A stretch of DNA of 50,405 nucleotides from Bacteroidales bacterium (GTDB taxonomy: Bacteria; Bacteroidota; Bacteroidia; Bacteroidales; Tenuifilaceae): positions 1 to 50,405 of the forward strand of contig JANYLA010000089.1 in assembly GCA_025361485.1 (NCBI GenBank). Direction: 5' to 3'. A program made the position numbers and the translations under genes. Below the pieces are notes generated by a model. The model made no database searches, was not told where the DNA came from, and worked only from the letters and a program-made list of their open reading frames with translations. This document shows positions 1 to 9,198 of the stretch, piece after piece (position 1 is the stretch's first letter; every line of letters begins with the position of its first letter).

Positions 1-494
1 AAAATAAATTTATAAAAATGATGATGTTAGTCTGTTAATTTGGTTTAAAAATAATGTTGAACTCGCTTGCAAAATTGCCTATTAATATTCGGATAACAAA
101 TTTTAAACAGGTTAAAAAACTTGTCTTTATTGGTAATCAAAACGATTCAACTTTTATTAACAATCGGTTAATAGTAGATTTGGTTAAAAAAATGAGGTTT
201 CCAACATGTTCAAAAAGGTTAATATAATGTGTAAAATTTTATCTAAATCAAACGGAAAAGATTTTGAAGATCAATAAAAATTTATAACATGATAACAGGA
301 CCAAAAAAGCAAAATATTTTTTATTGTGAAACGAACAGAATTATTAACAATTACTAAACATTTTTTCAAACAAATAAGTTCATCAATTAACCGAATAACA
401 TTCTTATACGGGAGGAATAGATATTTATTTGATTAAAAGCATTCAAATCACCTTAAGCTCACTACCTTTACGTTATAATTATGAGAATTTCAAG
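1..494. other. AT-rich intergenic region without a recognisable gene
   Basis: No open frame with recognisable protein sequence is seen on either strand, and stops are frequent in all frames. A purine-rich GGGAGG lies at 410-415, 13 nt before a TTG at 429 that is in frame with the downstream gene; it could be a ribosome-binding site for a longer form of that protein. No clear -7 box was recognised. Confidence 0.5.
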
Positions 495-1595
495 ATGAAT
501 AAGTATACAATAACGTTTGCTGTAATCTTACTTAGCTCAATTCGACTAACGGCAGTTGATCGTTACACATTTCAGAAAGATTCAATACAACCAAAAGACA
601 CTTCTCGAAACTTTCTGTTAGCCATACCAATTCTGTTTTATGGAGAGGAAACTCAATGGGGGGTAGGAGTAACATCGGGTTATTATTTTACTAAAGAGGG
701 GCAAGGAAAGGCGTCAAACATACACGGAACACTAATTTACACCCAAAACAAACAAGCAAGCTTAACTTTATTGCCCAAGTTTTATACCGAAAACCGGGAC
801 TTTTTTTATTCTGGACATCTAAAGTTAGACTACTATCCTGATAAATTTTTTGGAATTGGACGCAACACTCCCGACTCACTTGAGGAGAATTATATTTCTA
901 AGGATATATCATTCCTTGTTCAGCGTCAACGTGTGTTGATAGATGTTCTAATGGTAGGTTTTCAGGCACAATGGAGTTACTATAAAGCAGCTGATTTTAA
1001 AATGGGAGGGCAACTCATTAAAGATACAATTACAGGAACAAGTTCTTTCTTTACTTCTGGATTAGGAATGCTTGCAACGTGGGATACTCGCGATAATTTC
1101 TTCTACCCCACCGAAGGTGAGTTCTACAAGGCATCCTTAATGATTAATAGTAAAATATTCGGCAGCCATTTAGAGTTTAGCCGACTAACAATAGATTTGC
1201 GGAATTACTATCCAATTGTATCAAAGCATTTAATCAGTTTGCAGGTATTTGGAGATTTTGCCTGGGGCAAAACACCTTTTCAGTTTCTGCCATCCATGGG
1301 AGGGAATGATGTGTTAAGAGGTTATTATAAGGGACGCTATCGCAATAATGTGCTTTTAGCAACACAGCTAGAGTATCGTTTTCCAATATATAAATGGTTA
1401 AAAGGCTCAATGTTTGGTTCGGTGGGAGATGTTGCCAGTGAAATAGATGAGATTAGATTGAAGAAATTTAAAACATCATATGGCTTTGGATTGCGGGCAA
1501 GAGTAAATCCGGCCAACGTGCATCTTCGTTTTGATGTTGGTTTTACCCCCGATAATAAGCCAACGTTTTATTTTACAGCCAACGAGGCATTCTAA
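495..1595 (+). CDS. Outer-membrane beta-barrel protein of the Omp85/surface antigen (D15) type
   Basis: The 366 aa product starts with a signal peptide (MNKYTITFAVILLSSIRLTA) and then reads as alternating amphipathic strands of a beta barrel. The segment LRGYYKGRYR late in the protein resembles the conserved RGY/RGF motif of Omp85 barrels, and the chain ends in Phe (TANEAF), as outer-membrane barrels usually do. There is no room for several POTRA domains, so this is a short, barrel-only relative of BamA/TamA rather than BamA itself. The start at 495 is chosen because the signal peptide begins there; an in-frame TTG at 429 would add 22 residues. The substrate is unknown. It converges on the pepP-like gene across a shared hairpin terminator. 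Confidence 0.75.
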   Translation: MNKYTITFAVILLSSIRLTAVDRYTFQKDSIQPKDTSRNFLLAIPILFYGEETQWGVGVTSGYYFTKEGQGKASNIHGTLIYTQNKQASLTLLPKFYTENRDFFYSGHLKLDYYPDKFFGIGRNTPDSLEENYISKDISFLVQRQRVLIDVLMVGFQAQWSYYKAADFKMGGQLIKDTITGTSSFFTSGLGMLATWDTRDNFFYPTEGEFYKASLMINSKIFGSHLEFSRLTIDLRNYYPIVSKHLISLQVFGDFAWGKTPFQFLPSMGGNDVLRGYYKGRYRNNVLLATQLEYRFPIYKWLKGSMFGSVGDVASEIDEIRLKKFKTSYGFGLRARVNPANVHLRFDVGFTPDNKPTFYFTANEAF

Positions 1596-1599
1596 TAAA

Positions 1600-1628
1600 A
1601 AAGGGCTTGAGAATCAAGCCCTTTTTGT
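1600..1628. terminator. Bidirectional intrinsic terminator
   Basis: An 11-bp perfect stem (AAAGGGCTTGA, 1600-1610, with its complement at 1614-1624) closes a GAA loop. A-tracts and T-tracts on both sides allow it to stop both converging genes. Confidence 0.85.
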
Positions 1629-1647
1629 TATATAAATATAAGGTTTC

Positions 1648-3039
1648 TTAACCTAATACCGTTTTTTCCACCTCTTCTACCGTTATTGGAATTCGTTTTG
1701 ACCCAAGAAGCCTGCATCCCTTTGGGGTGATAAGAAGATCGTCTTCAAGACGAACTCCGCCAAACCCAATATATTCAGCTACTTTATCAAAGTTTATATA
1801 TGCTGAGTTAATCATTTCGCCTTTCCACTTCTCAAGAAGCGCAGGGATGAAATAAATACCCGGTTCTACTGTAATAACAAATCCCTCCTGAAGTCTTCGA
1901 CCAAGTCGTACGTATGCAGTTCCGAACTGATCGGAGCGCGAGATTTCGTCGTCGTAGCCAACATTGTTTTCTCCGAGGTCTTCCATGTCGTGAACATCAA
2001 TGCCCATCATATGCCCAAGTCCATGAGGGAAGAATAGTGCATGTGCACCATTGGCAACAGCATCGTTAACATCGCCTTTCATTAACCCAAGCTCCTTTAA
2101 CCCTGCCGCAATTACTTTTGCTGACTCCAGATGAACCTGAATGTAAGGGATGCCCGGTTTAGCAATTTCAATGGCTTTGTTATTAGCAGCGAGTACGATG
2201 TTATAAATATCCTTTTGGCGCTGAGTAAATTTACCACCAACGGGTATAGTTCTTGTGAAATCTGAAGCGTAGTGCGAAACCGTTTCTGCTCCAGCATCAC
2301 AGAGTAATAAGCGACCTTCTTTTAAAACCTGAGAGTGATCGTGATTGTGAAGCGTTTCGCCATTTTGCGAAAGAATTATAGGGAAAGAGGTGGATGAACC
2401 AAAACGGAGAGCGATTCCCTCTAATGCTCCAGCAATGTTTCTTTCTGTTTCCCCAATTTTTGCCATCATCATTGCAGTTGTGTGCATTTTGTAGCCGATG
2501 TCGCACGCTGAATCTATCTCGGCAATTTCGCAAGCTTCTTTTATGGAACGCATGGAAACAATTGCATTTACAAGTTCAGATGACGAATACTTTTGAACTA
2601 ATGAGGAATTAACTCCCAACAATTGCTCAAGAGATAAGATATTCTCGGCACGATAGGGTGGTGTAAAATGAATTTTTCGTCCTTGTTTTATCGCTCTTTG
2701 TAATGTTGATGGTAAATCTTTTAATGGATGAGTACATAGCACGCCTGCTTTTGCAGCTAAATCACTTATTGTGGGTTGTGGGCCCATCCAAATAATATCG
2801 TCAATATCTACATTATTACCATAAATACAATCTTTCCCATCTTCGATATCAATAACCCCAACTAGTCCAGGAAGATCAAGGCCAAAAAAATAAAGAAAGT
2901 TACTATCCTGACGGAAGTGATAGGTATTTTGAGGATAGTTCATTGGCGATTCGTTGTTTCCAAGGATAAGAATAATTCCAGAACGAATCTTTTTCCGCAG
3001 CCTAAGCCGTCTTTCTGAGTATATTTTACTTTCGAACAT
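1648..3039 (-). CDS. pepP: Xaa-Pro aminopeptidase (M24B, aminopeptidase P)
   Basis: This 463 aa cytoplasmic metalloprotease should remove N-terminal residues that precede proline. The N-terminal half is the aminopeptidase P N-domain; the C-terminal half is the pita-bread catalytic domain. All five expected metal ligands are visible: D248 (LLCDAG), D260 (ASDFTR), H343 (HGLGHMMG), E392 (VEPGIYF) and E432 (GVRLEDD), plus the accessory His of the VHD motif near 350. Length is normal for the family. It has its own promoter just upstream and is not tightly linked to the ROK kinase operon behind it. Confidence 0.93.
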   Translation of the reverse strand: MFESKIYSERRLRLRKKIRSGIILILGNNESPMNYPQNTYHFRQDSNFLYFFGLDLPGLVGVIDIEDGKDCIYGNNVDIDDIIWMGPQPTISDLAAKAGVLCTHPLKDLPSTLQRAIKQGRKIHFTPPYRAENILSLEQLLGVNSSLVQKYSSSELVNAIVSMRSIKEACEIAEIDSACDIGYKMHTTAMMMAKIGETERNIAGALEGIALRFGSSTSFPIILSQNGETLHNHDHSQVLKEGRLLLCDAGAETVSHYASDFTRTIPVGGKFTQRQKDIYNIVLAANNKAIEIAKPGIPYIQVHLESAKVIAAGLKELGLMKGDVNDAVANGAHALFFPHGLGHMMGIDVHDMEDLGENNVGYDDEISRSDQFGTAYVRLGRRLQEGFVITVEPGIYFIPALLEKWKGEMINSAYINFDKVAEYIGFGGVRLEDDLLITPKGCRLLGSKRIPITVEEVEKTVLG

Positions 3040-3064
3040 ATCGATAATTTTTATAAATGAGGTT

Positions 3065-3096
3065 CAAAGGTAGCACCTATTTGTTAATAATTCAAA
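3065..3096 (-). promoter_or_regulatory. Promoter of the Xaa-Pro aminopeptidase gene
   Basis: On the minus strand a -7 box TACCTTTG (3065-3072) matches the Bacteroidota consensus TAnnTTTG, with a TTTG -33 element at 3093-3096 at 20-nt spacing. The leader before the ATG at 3039 would be about 20 nt. Confidence 0.6.
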
Positions 3097-3160
3097 ATAC
3101 AACAAGACCTTTGGATTGGTTGGTATTATATGAATTGTTAGAAATAAAGTTGAACGAATG

Positions 3161-4117
3161 CTATTTAATTTCTTGCCAAATAAGGGCCGCAGCACCAATT
3201 ACAGCAGCGTTTCCGTCTAGTTTAGAGGGAAGAAGTTGCACTTTATTTCTAAAAACCGGGAACATAAACTCTTCCATATACCTTTTGGTTGGCTCAATTA
3301 TAAAATTTCCTGCTTTTGCTACCCCGCCGAAAAAGAAAATTGCTTCGGGGCTAAATAGGGTAACAACATCGGCGAGCTTAGTGCCCAGTATTTTTCCGGT
3401 ATATTCGAACGAATCGAGAGCAATGGAATCACCTTGAATGGCTGCTTCTGTTACCATTTTTGAAGTTAACCCCTCAAAGCTAACGCTTCTCAAGCTGCTT
3501 GCTTTGTTGCTTTGAGCAAGGAGCATAAAAACGGTTCGTTTAATACCTGTTGCCGAAGCATAGGTTTCTAAACAACCTCGGTTCCCACAGCCACATATTC
3601 GTCCGTTTATTTCTGCTACGGTATGTCCAAGTTCGCCTGCAAAACCATCGTGACCGATAACGAGTTTGCCGTTTGAAACGATACCGCTTCCCAATCCTGT
3701 TCCAAGGGTTATTACAATAAAATCTGTCATTCCCTGTGCCCCACCAAAAAGCATTTCGCCAAGGGCTGCAGCGTTGGCATCGTTTGTAACGACCGAAGGT
3801 AGATTTGTGTGTGCCGTAATCAGCTTGCAAATGGGCAATGAGCCTTTCCAGTCAAGATTTGGAGCATCAACAATGGCACCAAGGTTAAAGGAACCGTTTG
3901 GCGCACCGATACCAATACCTTGTAAAACGTAATTATCAATTCCAATTTGATGATGAAGGGCTTTAATTCTATTTGAAATGGCTTCGATAAAAGTATTAAG
4001 ATTAGCGTGATTCTGAGTAGATATGGTCGATTCAACGATACATTCCCCGCTCCTATTCACCAATCCAATAACCGTATTGGTACCTCCGATATCTATTCCA
4101 ACAACAATTTCAGTCAT
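3161..4117 (-). CDS. ROK family sugar kinase (glucokinase-like)
   Basis: The 318 aa product is a ROK family kinase, probably phosphorylating glucose or an N-acetylhexosamine in the cytoplasm. Visible features are the phosphate-binding DIGGT motif (residues 9-13), catalytic Asp in TNDANAA (D113), the EXGH motif ELGH (162-165) and the zinc-binding ROK signature CGCGNRGC (175-182). The start at 4117 is chosen because the domain begins there; a longer frame upstream adds 32 unlikely residues and would overlap the preceding gene. It is the last gene of an operon with the DUF4834 and DUF3352-like genes (7-nt gap). Substrate cannot be told from the sequence alone. Confidence 0.88.
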   Translation of the reverse strand: MTEIVVGIDIGGTNTVIGLVNRSGECIVESTISTQNHANLNTFIEAISNRIKALHHQIGIDNYVLQGIGIGAPNGSFNLGAIVDAPNLDWKGSLPICKLITAHTNLPSVVTNDANAAALGEMLFGGAQGMTDFIVITLGTGLGSGIVSNGKLVIGHDGFAGELGHTVAEINGRICGCGNRGCLETYASATGIKRTVFMLLAQSNKASSLRSVSFEGLTSKMVTEAAIQGDSIALDSFEYTGKILGTKLADVVTLFSPEAIFFFGGVAKAGNFIIEPTKRYMEEFMFPVFRNKVQLLPSKLDGNAAVIGAAALIWQEIK

Positions 4118-4124
4118 AGAAATG

Positions 4125-4358
4125 CTATTTAACCTCTTCAAAATCGACGTAATTGCCAACATTCTTATCAACAACCTTTTCCTTTGAGACAGTATCTTTA
4201 ATATAGGTTTCACCTACTTTTTGTCCCTTATCCTCGGTGTTATTCTGCATTCTGTGGGCTAAACGCGACAGATAGATTCGTAAGAATAATCGACCAATCC
4301 AACCGAGTACGGTTAGCACCAGGAATGCAATAAGTATAAATCTTAATAAAGCTAACAT
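4125..4358 (-). CDS. DUF4834 family small membrane protein
   Basis: This 77 aa protein has one N-terminal hydrophobic segment (about residues 4-28) followed by a charged tail ending in YVDFEEVK. A tail ending in (Y/F)xDFEEV is what I recall for DUF4834 proteins of Bacteroidota. The function is unknown. It lies 7 nt before the ROK kinase and 15 nt after the DUF3352-like gene, so the three are probably cotranscribed. Confidence 0.7.
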   Translation of the reverse strand: MLALLRFILIAFLVLTVLGWIGRLFLRIYLSRLAHRMQNNTEDKGQKVGETYIKDTVSKEKVVDKNVGNYVDFEEVK

Positions 4359-4373
4359 TTGATATAGAGTTAA

Positions 4374-7142
4374 TTATTTTACTGAATAGTTGAGCAGCAT
4401 ACCCCTCGATGAGCCTGTTAGTAAATTAAAGGTTACTCCTGAACCCGAGAATTTACCGATGCTAAATAGCGAACAGCCCTTTAATGGAAAACCATTATAA
4501 AGCGAGCCGTTACCATTGATTAAGTATATTGTTTTATTTGATTCGGAGCAAAAACCCATGTAATGAGTTGATTTTGTTAAATCAAAGTGTAAAATGGCTG
4601 GGTTAATTTCAGCATCAAACTTATATAAAAAGAGCAAATTTTTATTCTGTTTGTAAACATAAAGCTGTGATTTATCCAAGAAAACATATTCGTTCTTTCC
4701 ATCTAAATCAACATCCAGATATTCAAAAACATGGTTTGAAGAGAACGCTTTAAGCGCAAGCTCTTCAATCTTTCCGTTGAAATAGATATACTTAATGAGG
4801 CCAACGGAATCGGTGGTTACTAAGCGATCCAACTTAACATTACTGCTTTCGTCCAAAAAGAATTGGCTATTCATAGATTTGGAGAAGTATCGGGGAAAGG
4901 TAACTCGCTCATCCCCTTTTCGATCTAAAATATAGGGACGATTTTGATCGGCAAAAACGATATAGTCCTTTCCTTTAACTCTGAAATACTGAAGTTGATT
5001 ATAAACCCTCTTCTCGGTTTTTCGAAAATTCCAGCCTTTAACCGCTTTTCCGTTGTTATCGTACGAATAAATCCTTAAGTCTTCGCAAGCAACAAAAAGC
5101 CTATAATCGCGGCTGCCGTCATAATCGAATATGGCAACAGGGTTTGTAGCCTTCGATTTAAGCTTAACGGGATATCCCTCTACAAAACTACCTCTGCGGT
5201 CGATAGCAAAAACAAAGCTTTTGGTATTGAATAGGTATTGTAGCTTTTTATTCTTGAGCAGGTCAATCTGAGTAACATCGCCAATTATGGGCTCAGGGAG
5301 CTGTTTTGTCCAAATAATACGGCCAACCTCGTTGAGTAGATAAACCTTGTTCCTTACATCCTGAACAATAATTTCTTGATTTTTAGTAATATGGTTTATA
5401 ACTAATTGGGGTTTCATGGTAAAAATAGTATCGAGCCTTGTTTCCCATGCAGTTTGAGGTTCTTCCGAGGCGTAAGGGGAATATTGAATGCTGATATTAT
5501 TGAATATCATACCACTTCCGCCGTTTAGTTGAACGGCTATTCCTTGTATTTTATTTAAAGCAGATGAATGATCGAGAAGCGCTGATGAGTATTCCTCCTT
5601 TAAATAGTTAGTGAAAAGTTTTTCCGATTTATGTGGATTAAAGTATAAGAAATAATTCGATTCCGAGGCGAGCAAATTGCTGAACTGTCGGTACGAAACG
5701 TCGAGCTGTAAAAGGTTGTTGCGGATATTTGCAAGAACAAACCTCGATAATGCCTCCTTCGACGCACCAAAAATTACATATTCATCAATAAAAGTAAAGT
5801 ACTCATCTGAAACCTCGGAGAATAGACCGCCAAACAGTGCTTTGTTGATACCTTTGGCTGGCATTTTAAAGACATCAACACTTTTTTCGTTATCGATTTT
5901 TAGGATGAGCTTAAAATCCGATTTCTTTAGATTATTAGATTTTATATAGGTATCGACAGCATCAATGAACGACTGTTTTGTTTGACTTTGTCCTTTATTC
6001 TTCATTGCTACAAACCAACAATCTTTATAGTCAACACCATTGAAAGATGCGTAAACCAAAGCAATTTCTTCGAAAAAAACGTTTCGGTATAGATCGTGAA
6101 CATTAAAGCCAACCGTTTTATTGTAGTCGCTTAGGGCTGACGTATACTCTAAAATCTGATCGGTTTTATCTAGGTATAAACGGTAATCTTCAAGGTAAGT
6201 ATCGAGGTTTGGAATTCCAAGACAAATAAAGAATGCTGTTTCGGAAGGAAGAATCGAAGCAATTTTATTCTCAACGGGTTGCTGGTGTGCCAAAAGTTTA
6301 AGATAAGCATTGGATGTATCCTGGGCTTGGGTGAAACCGTTTAAGAAAATCTCTTCCTCCTTTAGGCTAATATCAAGCTCGCTCCAATGGGCAATATCTT
6401 TAAGTGTCTTGATCTTATCTTGATATGGAACCCTTACAAATTGTTGAAAGGTTGACGGAAGGTTTTTATTATTGATAAAAAGATTGGCATCAACCTTAGT
6501 GCCTGCTGTTTGAAAAATTGCTGAAAACGCAGGATCCGCCGCAAGAGATAAATTATTGTTGATTTGATGTATTGATGATTCGAGCAACGATTTTGACGAA
6601 GAGCAAATAATTAAGCCTTTGTAAAGAGCGAACGATAGCAGTTCTGCGGTTCTATACGTATCAATAAACGTAGAAATAGTAACATCTTCGAATTCATGCT
6701 TATCTATCTTAACGCCTTTGTTTACAAAATCATTTACAATGCTTGCCAGGTCTTTTTTATCAAAACCATTGGAAATATTAACGCTTGAGAAGAACTCGTG
6801 AGCGCCATTTTTACCTAAATGTGTCGAGATGTAAACAGGGTTTACTGTTATAAGCAGATTAAATGCAGAAGAACGATTGGTTAGCGTATCGATAAAGGCA
6901 AGAATGCTATCGGCTTTTGATATAGCGGCAAATGGTTTTACCGATTCCCAAATACGACTCTGTGTTTGTAGGTTTACTGAAAACCGATGGTAGTTGTTAA
7001 TCTTTAATATGAATGATGCATCAACGGGTATCGCTGCAACGGCATCTGATGCTGATTCGTTCTTTTCTTGTGACCAAAAAAAGAGAAAATAAATTGAAAG
7101 GGATATAATAAGTAAAACGGAAACAAAAATAATTTTCTTCAT
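4374..7142 (-). CDS. Large membrane-anchored exported protein, DUF3352-like
   Basis: The 922 aa product begins with a signal anchor (residues about 4-23, very hydrophobic), then a long region resembling the DUF3352 proteins of Bacteroidota (pattern of AAIPVDASFILKI near residues 36-48, then repeated alpha/beta segments). The last third, from about residue 580, looks like a beta-propeller with repeated short strand motifs (for example DYDGSRDYRLFVA and DVDLDGKNEYVFLD) of the kind that read like integrin or PQQ-type repeats. The role is unknown; it probably sits in the periplasm tethered to the inner membrane. First gene of a three-gene operon. Confidence 0.65.
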   Translation of the reverse strand: MKKIIFVSVLLIISLSIYFLFFWSQEKNESASDAVAAIPVDASFILKINNYHRFSVNLQTQSRIWESVKPFAAISKADSILAFIDTLTNRSSAFNLLITVNPVYISTHLGKNGAHEFFSSVNISNGFDKKDLASIVNDFVNKGVKIDKHEFEDVTISTFIDTYRTAELLSFALYKGLIICSSSKSLLESSIHQINNNLSLAADPAFSAIFQTAGTKVDANLFINNKNLPSTFQQFVRVPYQDKIKTLKDIAHWSELDISLKEEEIFLNGFTQAQDTSNAYLKLLAHQQPVENKIASILPSETAFFICLGIPNLDTYLEDYRLYLDKTDQILEYTSALSDYNKTVGFNVHDLYRNVFFEEIALVYASFNGVDYKDCWFVAMKNKGQSQTKQSFIDAVDTYIKSNNLKKSDFKLILKIDNEKSVDVFKMPAKGINKALFGGLFSEVSDEYFTFIDEYVIFGASKEALSRFVLANIRNNLLQLDVSYRQFSNLLASESNYFLYFNPHKSEKLFTNYLKEEYSSALLDHSSALNKIQGIAVQLNGGSGMIFNNISIQYSPYASEEPQTAWETRLDTIFTMKPQLVINHITKNQEIIVQDVRNKVYLLNEVGRIIWTKQLPEPIIGDVTQIDLLKNKKLQYLFNTKSFVFAIDRRGSFVEGYPVKLKSKATNPVAIFDYDGSRDYRLFVACEDLRIYSYDNNGKAVKGWNFRKTEKRVYNQLQYFRVKGKDYIVFADQNRPYILDRKGDERVTFPRYFSKSMNSQFFLDESSNVKLDRLVTTDSVGLIKYIYFNGKIEELALKAFSSNHVFEYLDVDLDGKNEYVFLDKSQLYVYKQNKNLLFLYKFDAEINPAILHFDLTKSTHYMGFCSESNKTIYLINGNGSLYNGFPLKGCSLFSIGKFSGSGVTFNLLTGSSRGMLLNYSVK

Positions 7143-7620
7143 AGCAACTCAGGCAGAATAAGTCAACTATCGAACTGGTAAACGATATGCAAATGTACAA
7201 TCTTATTATATCAAATATACATGAAGAAAAGATATTTTAATAGATGGGCTTAAACACAATTGTGTTCATTAATAAACGATATGATTTACTTCTGTATGAT
7301 ATATAGCATAATTCGCTCAAAATACATTTACGTTCTTAACACCAGCTTAAATCAGTGAGACTATAATTTTGAGAAGCAAAATTATTTAGTCGAACTGATC
7401 CTGAGCCTGCCGAAGGATCATATGGGTTATATTCCCCGCCACTTGCGGCGAGGAGCTTCATTCGTTATTGATTAGATATTGCCGTTAAGTTCTCGCCAGA
7501 TATGATGGACAGGATGCCAACGAAATTTTTTTATTCGATTACTACAAAACAATTTTTAAAAGGTTGCGTAAACCTAGGACATAATATGCTATATTGGCTG
7601 AGTGTTTAAAATGTTAAATA
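7143..7620. other. Intergenic region with short dispersed hairpin repeats
   Basis: No gene is seen in this 478-nt divergent gap. It holds a hairpin GATCCT...AGGATC (7397-7402 and 7414-7419) whose GAGCCTGCCGAAGG loop resembles repeats common in environmental Bacteroidota genomes, followed by a GC-rich imperfect hairpin CCGCCACTTGCGG at about 7437-7449. The rest is AT-rich sequence without a clear -7 box for the gene at 7621. Confidence 0.45.
7190..7197 (-). promoter_or_regulatory. -7 box for the DUF3352/DUF4834/ROK operon
   Basis: TACATTTG on the minus strand fits TAnnTTTG and lies about 48 nt before the start codon. A well-spaced TTTG -33 element is not obvious. Confidence 0.4.
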
Positions 7621-9147
7621 ATGAATAGAAGAGAATTAGTTTTTTTAGTGTTTGATATTCTGTTTGTATTTATAGGATTTTGGATTAGCGGATTGCTAAA
7701 ACACTCATCCCCTTTATTATATATAAATGATTACTACTTAGCAATTATTCTTTTTGGTTTAATTTGGATTTTACTTTCACTGTTATTCCGCAAGTATGAT
7801 TTGAATGAGAAAAAGCACCTTAAAAAAACGAAACAAATTTTTCTGAGTAATTTTAGCATTCTTGCTGTATCTGCAATACTAATCTATTTATTACGAGCCG
7901 ATAAATACTCTCGATTTATTGTTATCGGTACAATTAGCTTTACAACAATAATTGAATTTTCGTTCTTCTACTTCTGGGTGATGCTTAAAAAAGCAAAAGT
8001 TTTAAATGATGATTTTTTGCTACCAAAAACATTAAAAAGAAAGAATTATGAAGCCCAACAGCTATTTAAATTAAAGCAGTCCAAATTAGTAGATCCGAAA
8101 AGAGAAACATCAATAAAAAGGGAGATTATTTTTGAGTTAGGTAGAACGGCGTATTGTTATTTTGAGAAAGCGGTTAATCTGTTTGCTGAATCGACCTTAA
8201 TTCTTTCTACAACAACAAGATTTAATGTTACTAATCAGCGCGAAGATTATTATAATTCAATCATCAACCTTAAGCGGGTAAACGATATTCGAAGAATAAA
8301 TAAATTTTTCGAAGCGGTAAATGATAAACTCCCAAGAGGCGGAATTTTTGTTTGTCTTGCCGAAACGAAAGAGCTACGAAAGAACCGTATCCTGTCTAAA
8401 TTTCCACCTGTTTTTAATTACATTTATTATACTCTCGACTATTTTCTGAAAAGAGTATTCCCCAAGTTCCCAATTACTAAAAGCATATACTTTATTCTAA
8501 CACGGGGTGAAAACAGGGTGATTAGCCGTGCAGAACTTCTCGGAAGGCTTTATTCATGTGGTTTTGAGGTTCTTGAAGAGGAGAATGTTGATAAACTTTA
8601 TTTTGTAATTGCCCGTAAAATCAAACACCCTGCCTTTGATTTGGAACCAACCTATGGACCAATAATAAAGCTAAAAAGGATTGGTAAAGGAGGTAAGATT
8701 ATAAAGGTTTATAAGTTGAGAACCATGCACCCCTATGCAGAATATCTACAGAGCTATATATTCGATAAGCATAATCTTCAGGAAGGGGGAAAAATAAAGA
8801 ACGATTTCAGAGTATCAACCGCCGGCCGATTTATGCGCAAATTTTGGATTGACGAACTTCCAATGTTAATCAATTTTTTTCGAGGTGACATAAAAATAGT
8901 TGGCGTACGTCCTTTAAGTCAACACTATTTTAATCTTTATACACAGGAACTTCAAGAAAAAAGAATAAAGTTTAAACCAGGTCTTGTGCCACCATTTTAT
9001 GCCGATAATCCAAAAACACTAGAGGAGATAATGGCATCTGAAATGAAATACCTCAATGCATACGAAAAACACCCACTCAATACGGATGTAAAGTATTTTT
9101 TTAAAGCATTTTACAATATTGTTTTTAAGCGGTATCGGAGTAGTTAA
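7621..9147 (+). CDS. Membrane sugar-1-phosphate transferase with a methyltransferase-like middle region
   Basis: The C-terminal part (about 355-508) is a bacterial sugar transferase (WbaP/PglC type): KVYKLRTMHP, the catalytic pair in FWIDELP (D411, E412), GDIKIVGVRP and PGLVPP. Such enzymes load the first sugar phosphate onto undecaprenyl phosphate. The N-terminus has about four membrane segments (6-25, 36-56, 76-92, 98-122). Between them, about 165-335, is a soluble region with NDKLPRGGIFVC and ELLGRLYSCGFEVLEEE, which look like the last strands of a class I methyltransferase fold; the usual KRxFD re-entrant helix just before the catalytic domain is not recognisable. It stands alone, some 30 kb from the capsule genes. 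Confidence 0.82.
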   Translation: MNRRELVFLVFDILFVFIGFWISGLLKHSSPLLYINDYYLAIILFGLIWILLSLLFRKYDLNEKKHLKKTKQIFLSNFSILAVSAILIYLLRADKYSRFIVIGTISFTTIIEFSFFYFWVMLKKAKVLNDDFLLPKTLKRKNYEAQQLFKLKQSKLVDPKRETSIKREIIFELGRTAYCYFEKAVNLFAESTLILSTTTRFNVTNQREDYYNSIINLKRVNDIRRINKFFEAVNDKLPRGGIFVCLAETKELRKNRILSKFPPVFNYIYYTLDYFLKRVFPKFPITKSIYFILTRGENRVISRAELLGRLYSCGFEVLEEENVDKLYFVIARKIKHPAFDLEPTYGPIIKLKRIGKGGKIIKVYKLRTMHPYAEYLQSYIFDKHNLQEGGKIKNDFRVSTAGRFMRKFWIDELPMLINFFRGDIKIVGVRPLSQHYFNLYTQELQEKRIKFKPGLVPPFYADNPKTLEEIMASEMKYLNAYEKHPLNTDVKYFFKAFYNIVFKRYRSS

Positions 9148-9179
9148 AAAAAGGGAGCTAATCATTAGCCCCCTTTTTT
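9146..9179. terminator. Bidirectional intrinsic terminator
   Basis: An A-rich left arm and T-rich right arm surround the stem GGG-GCTAAT / ATTAGC-CCC (9153-9171) between the converging sugar transferase and TlpA-like genes. Confidence 0.8.
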
Positions 9180-9198
9180 AACATAAAAATTAGCCTTC

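Noticed and set aside
429-494. TTG start giving 22 extra residues for the outer-membrane barrel protein
   Set aside because: The signal peptide starts at the ATG at 495; the upstream extension would bury it, although a GGGAGG precedes the TTG.
1-494. Truncated gene at the left window edge
   Set aside because: No open frame of meaningful length reaches the edge on either strand.
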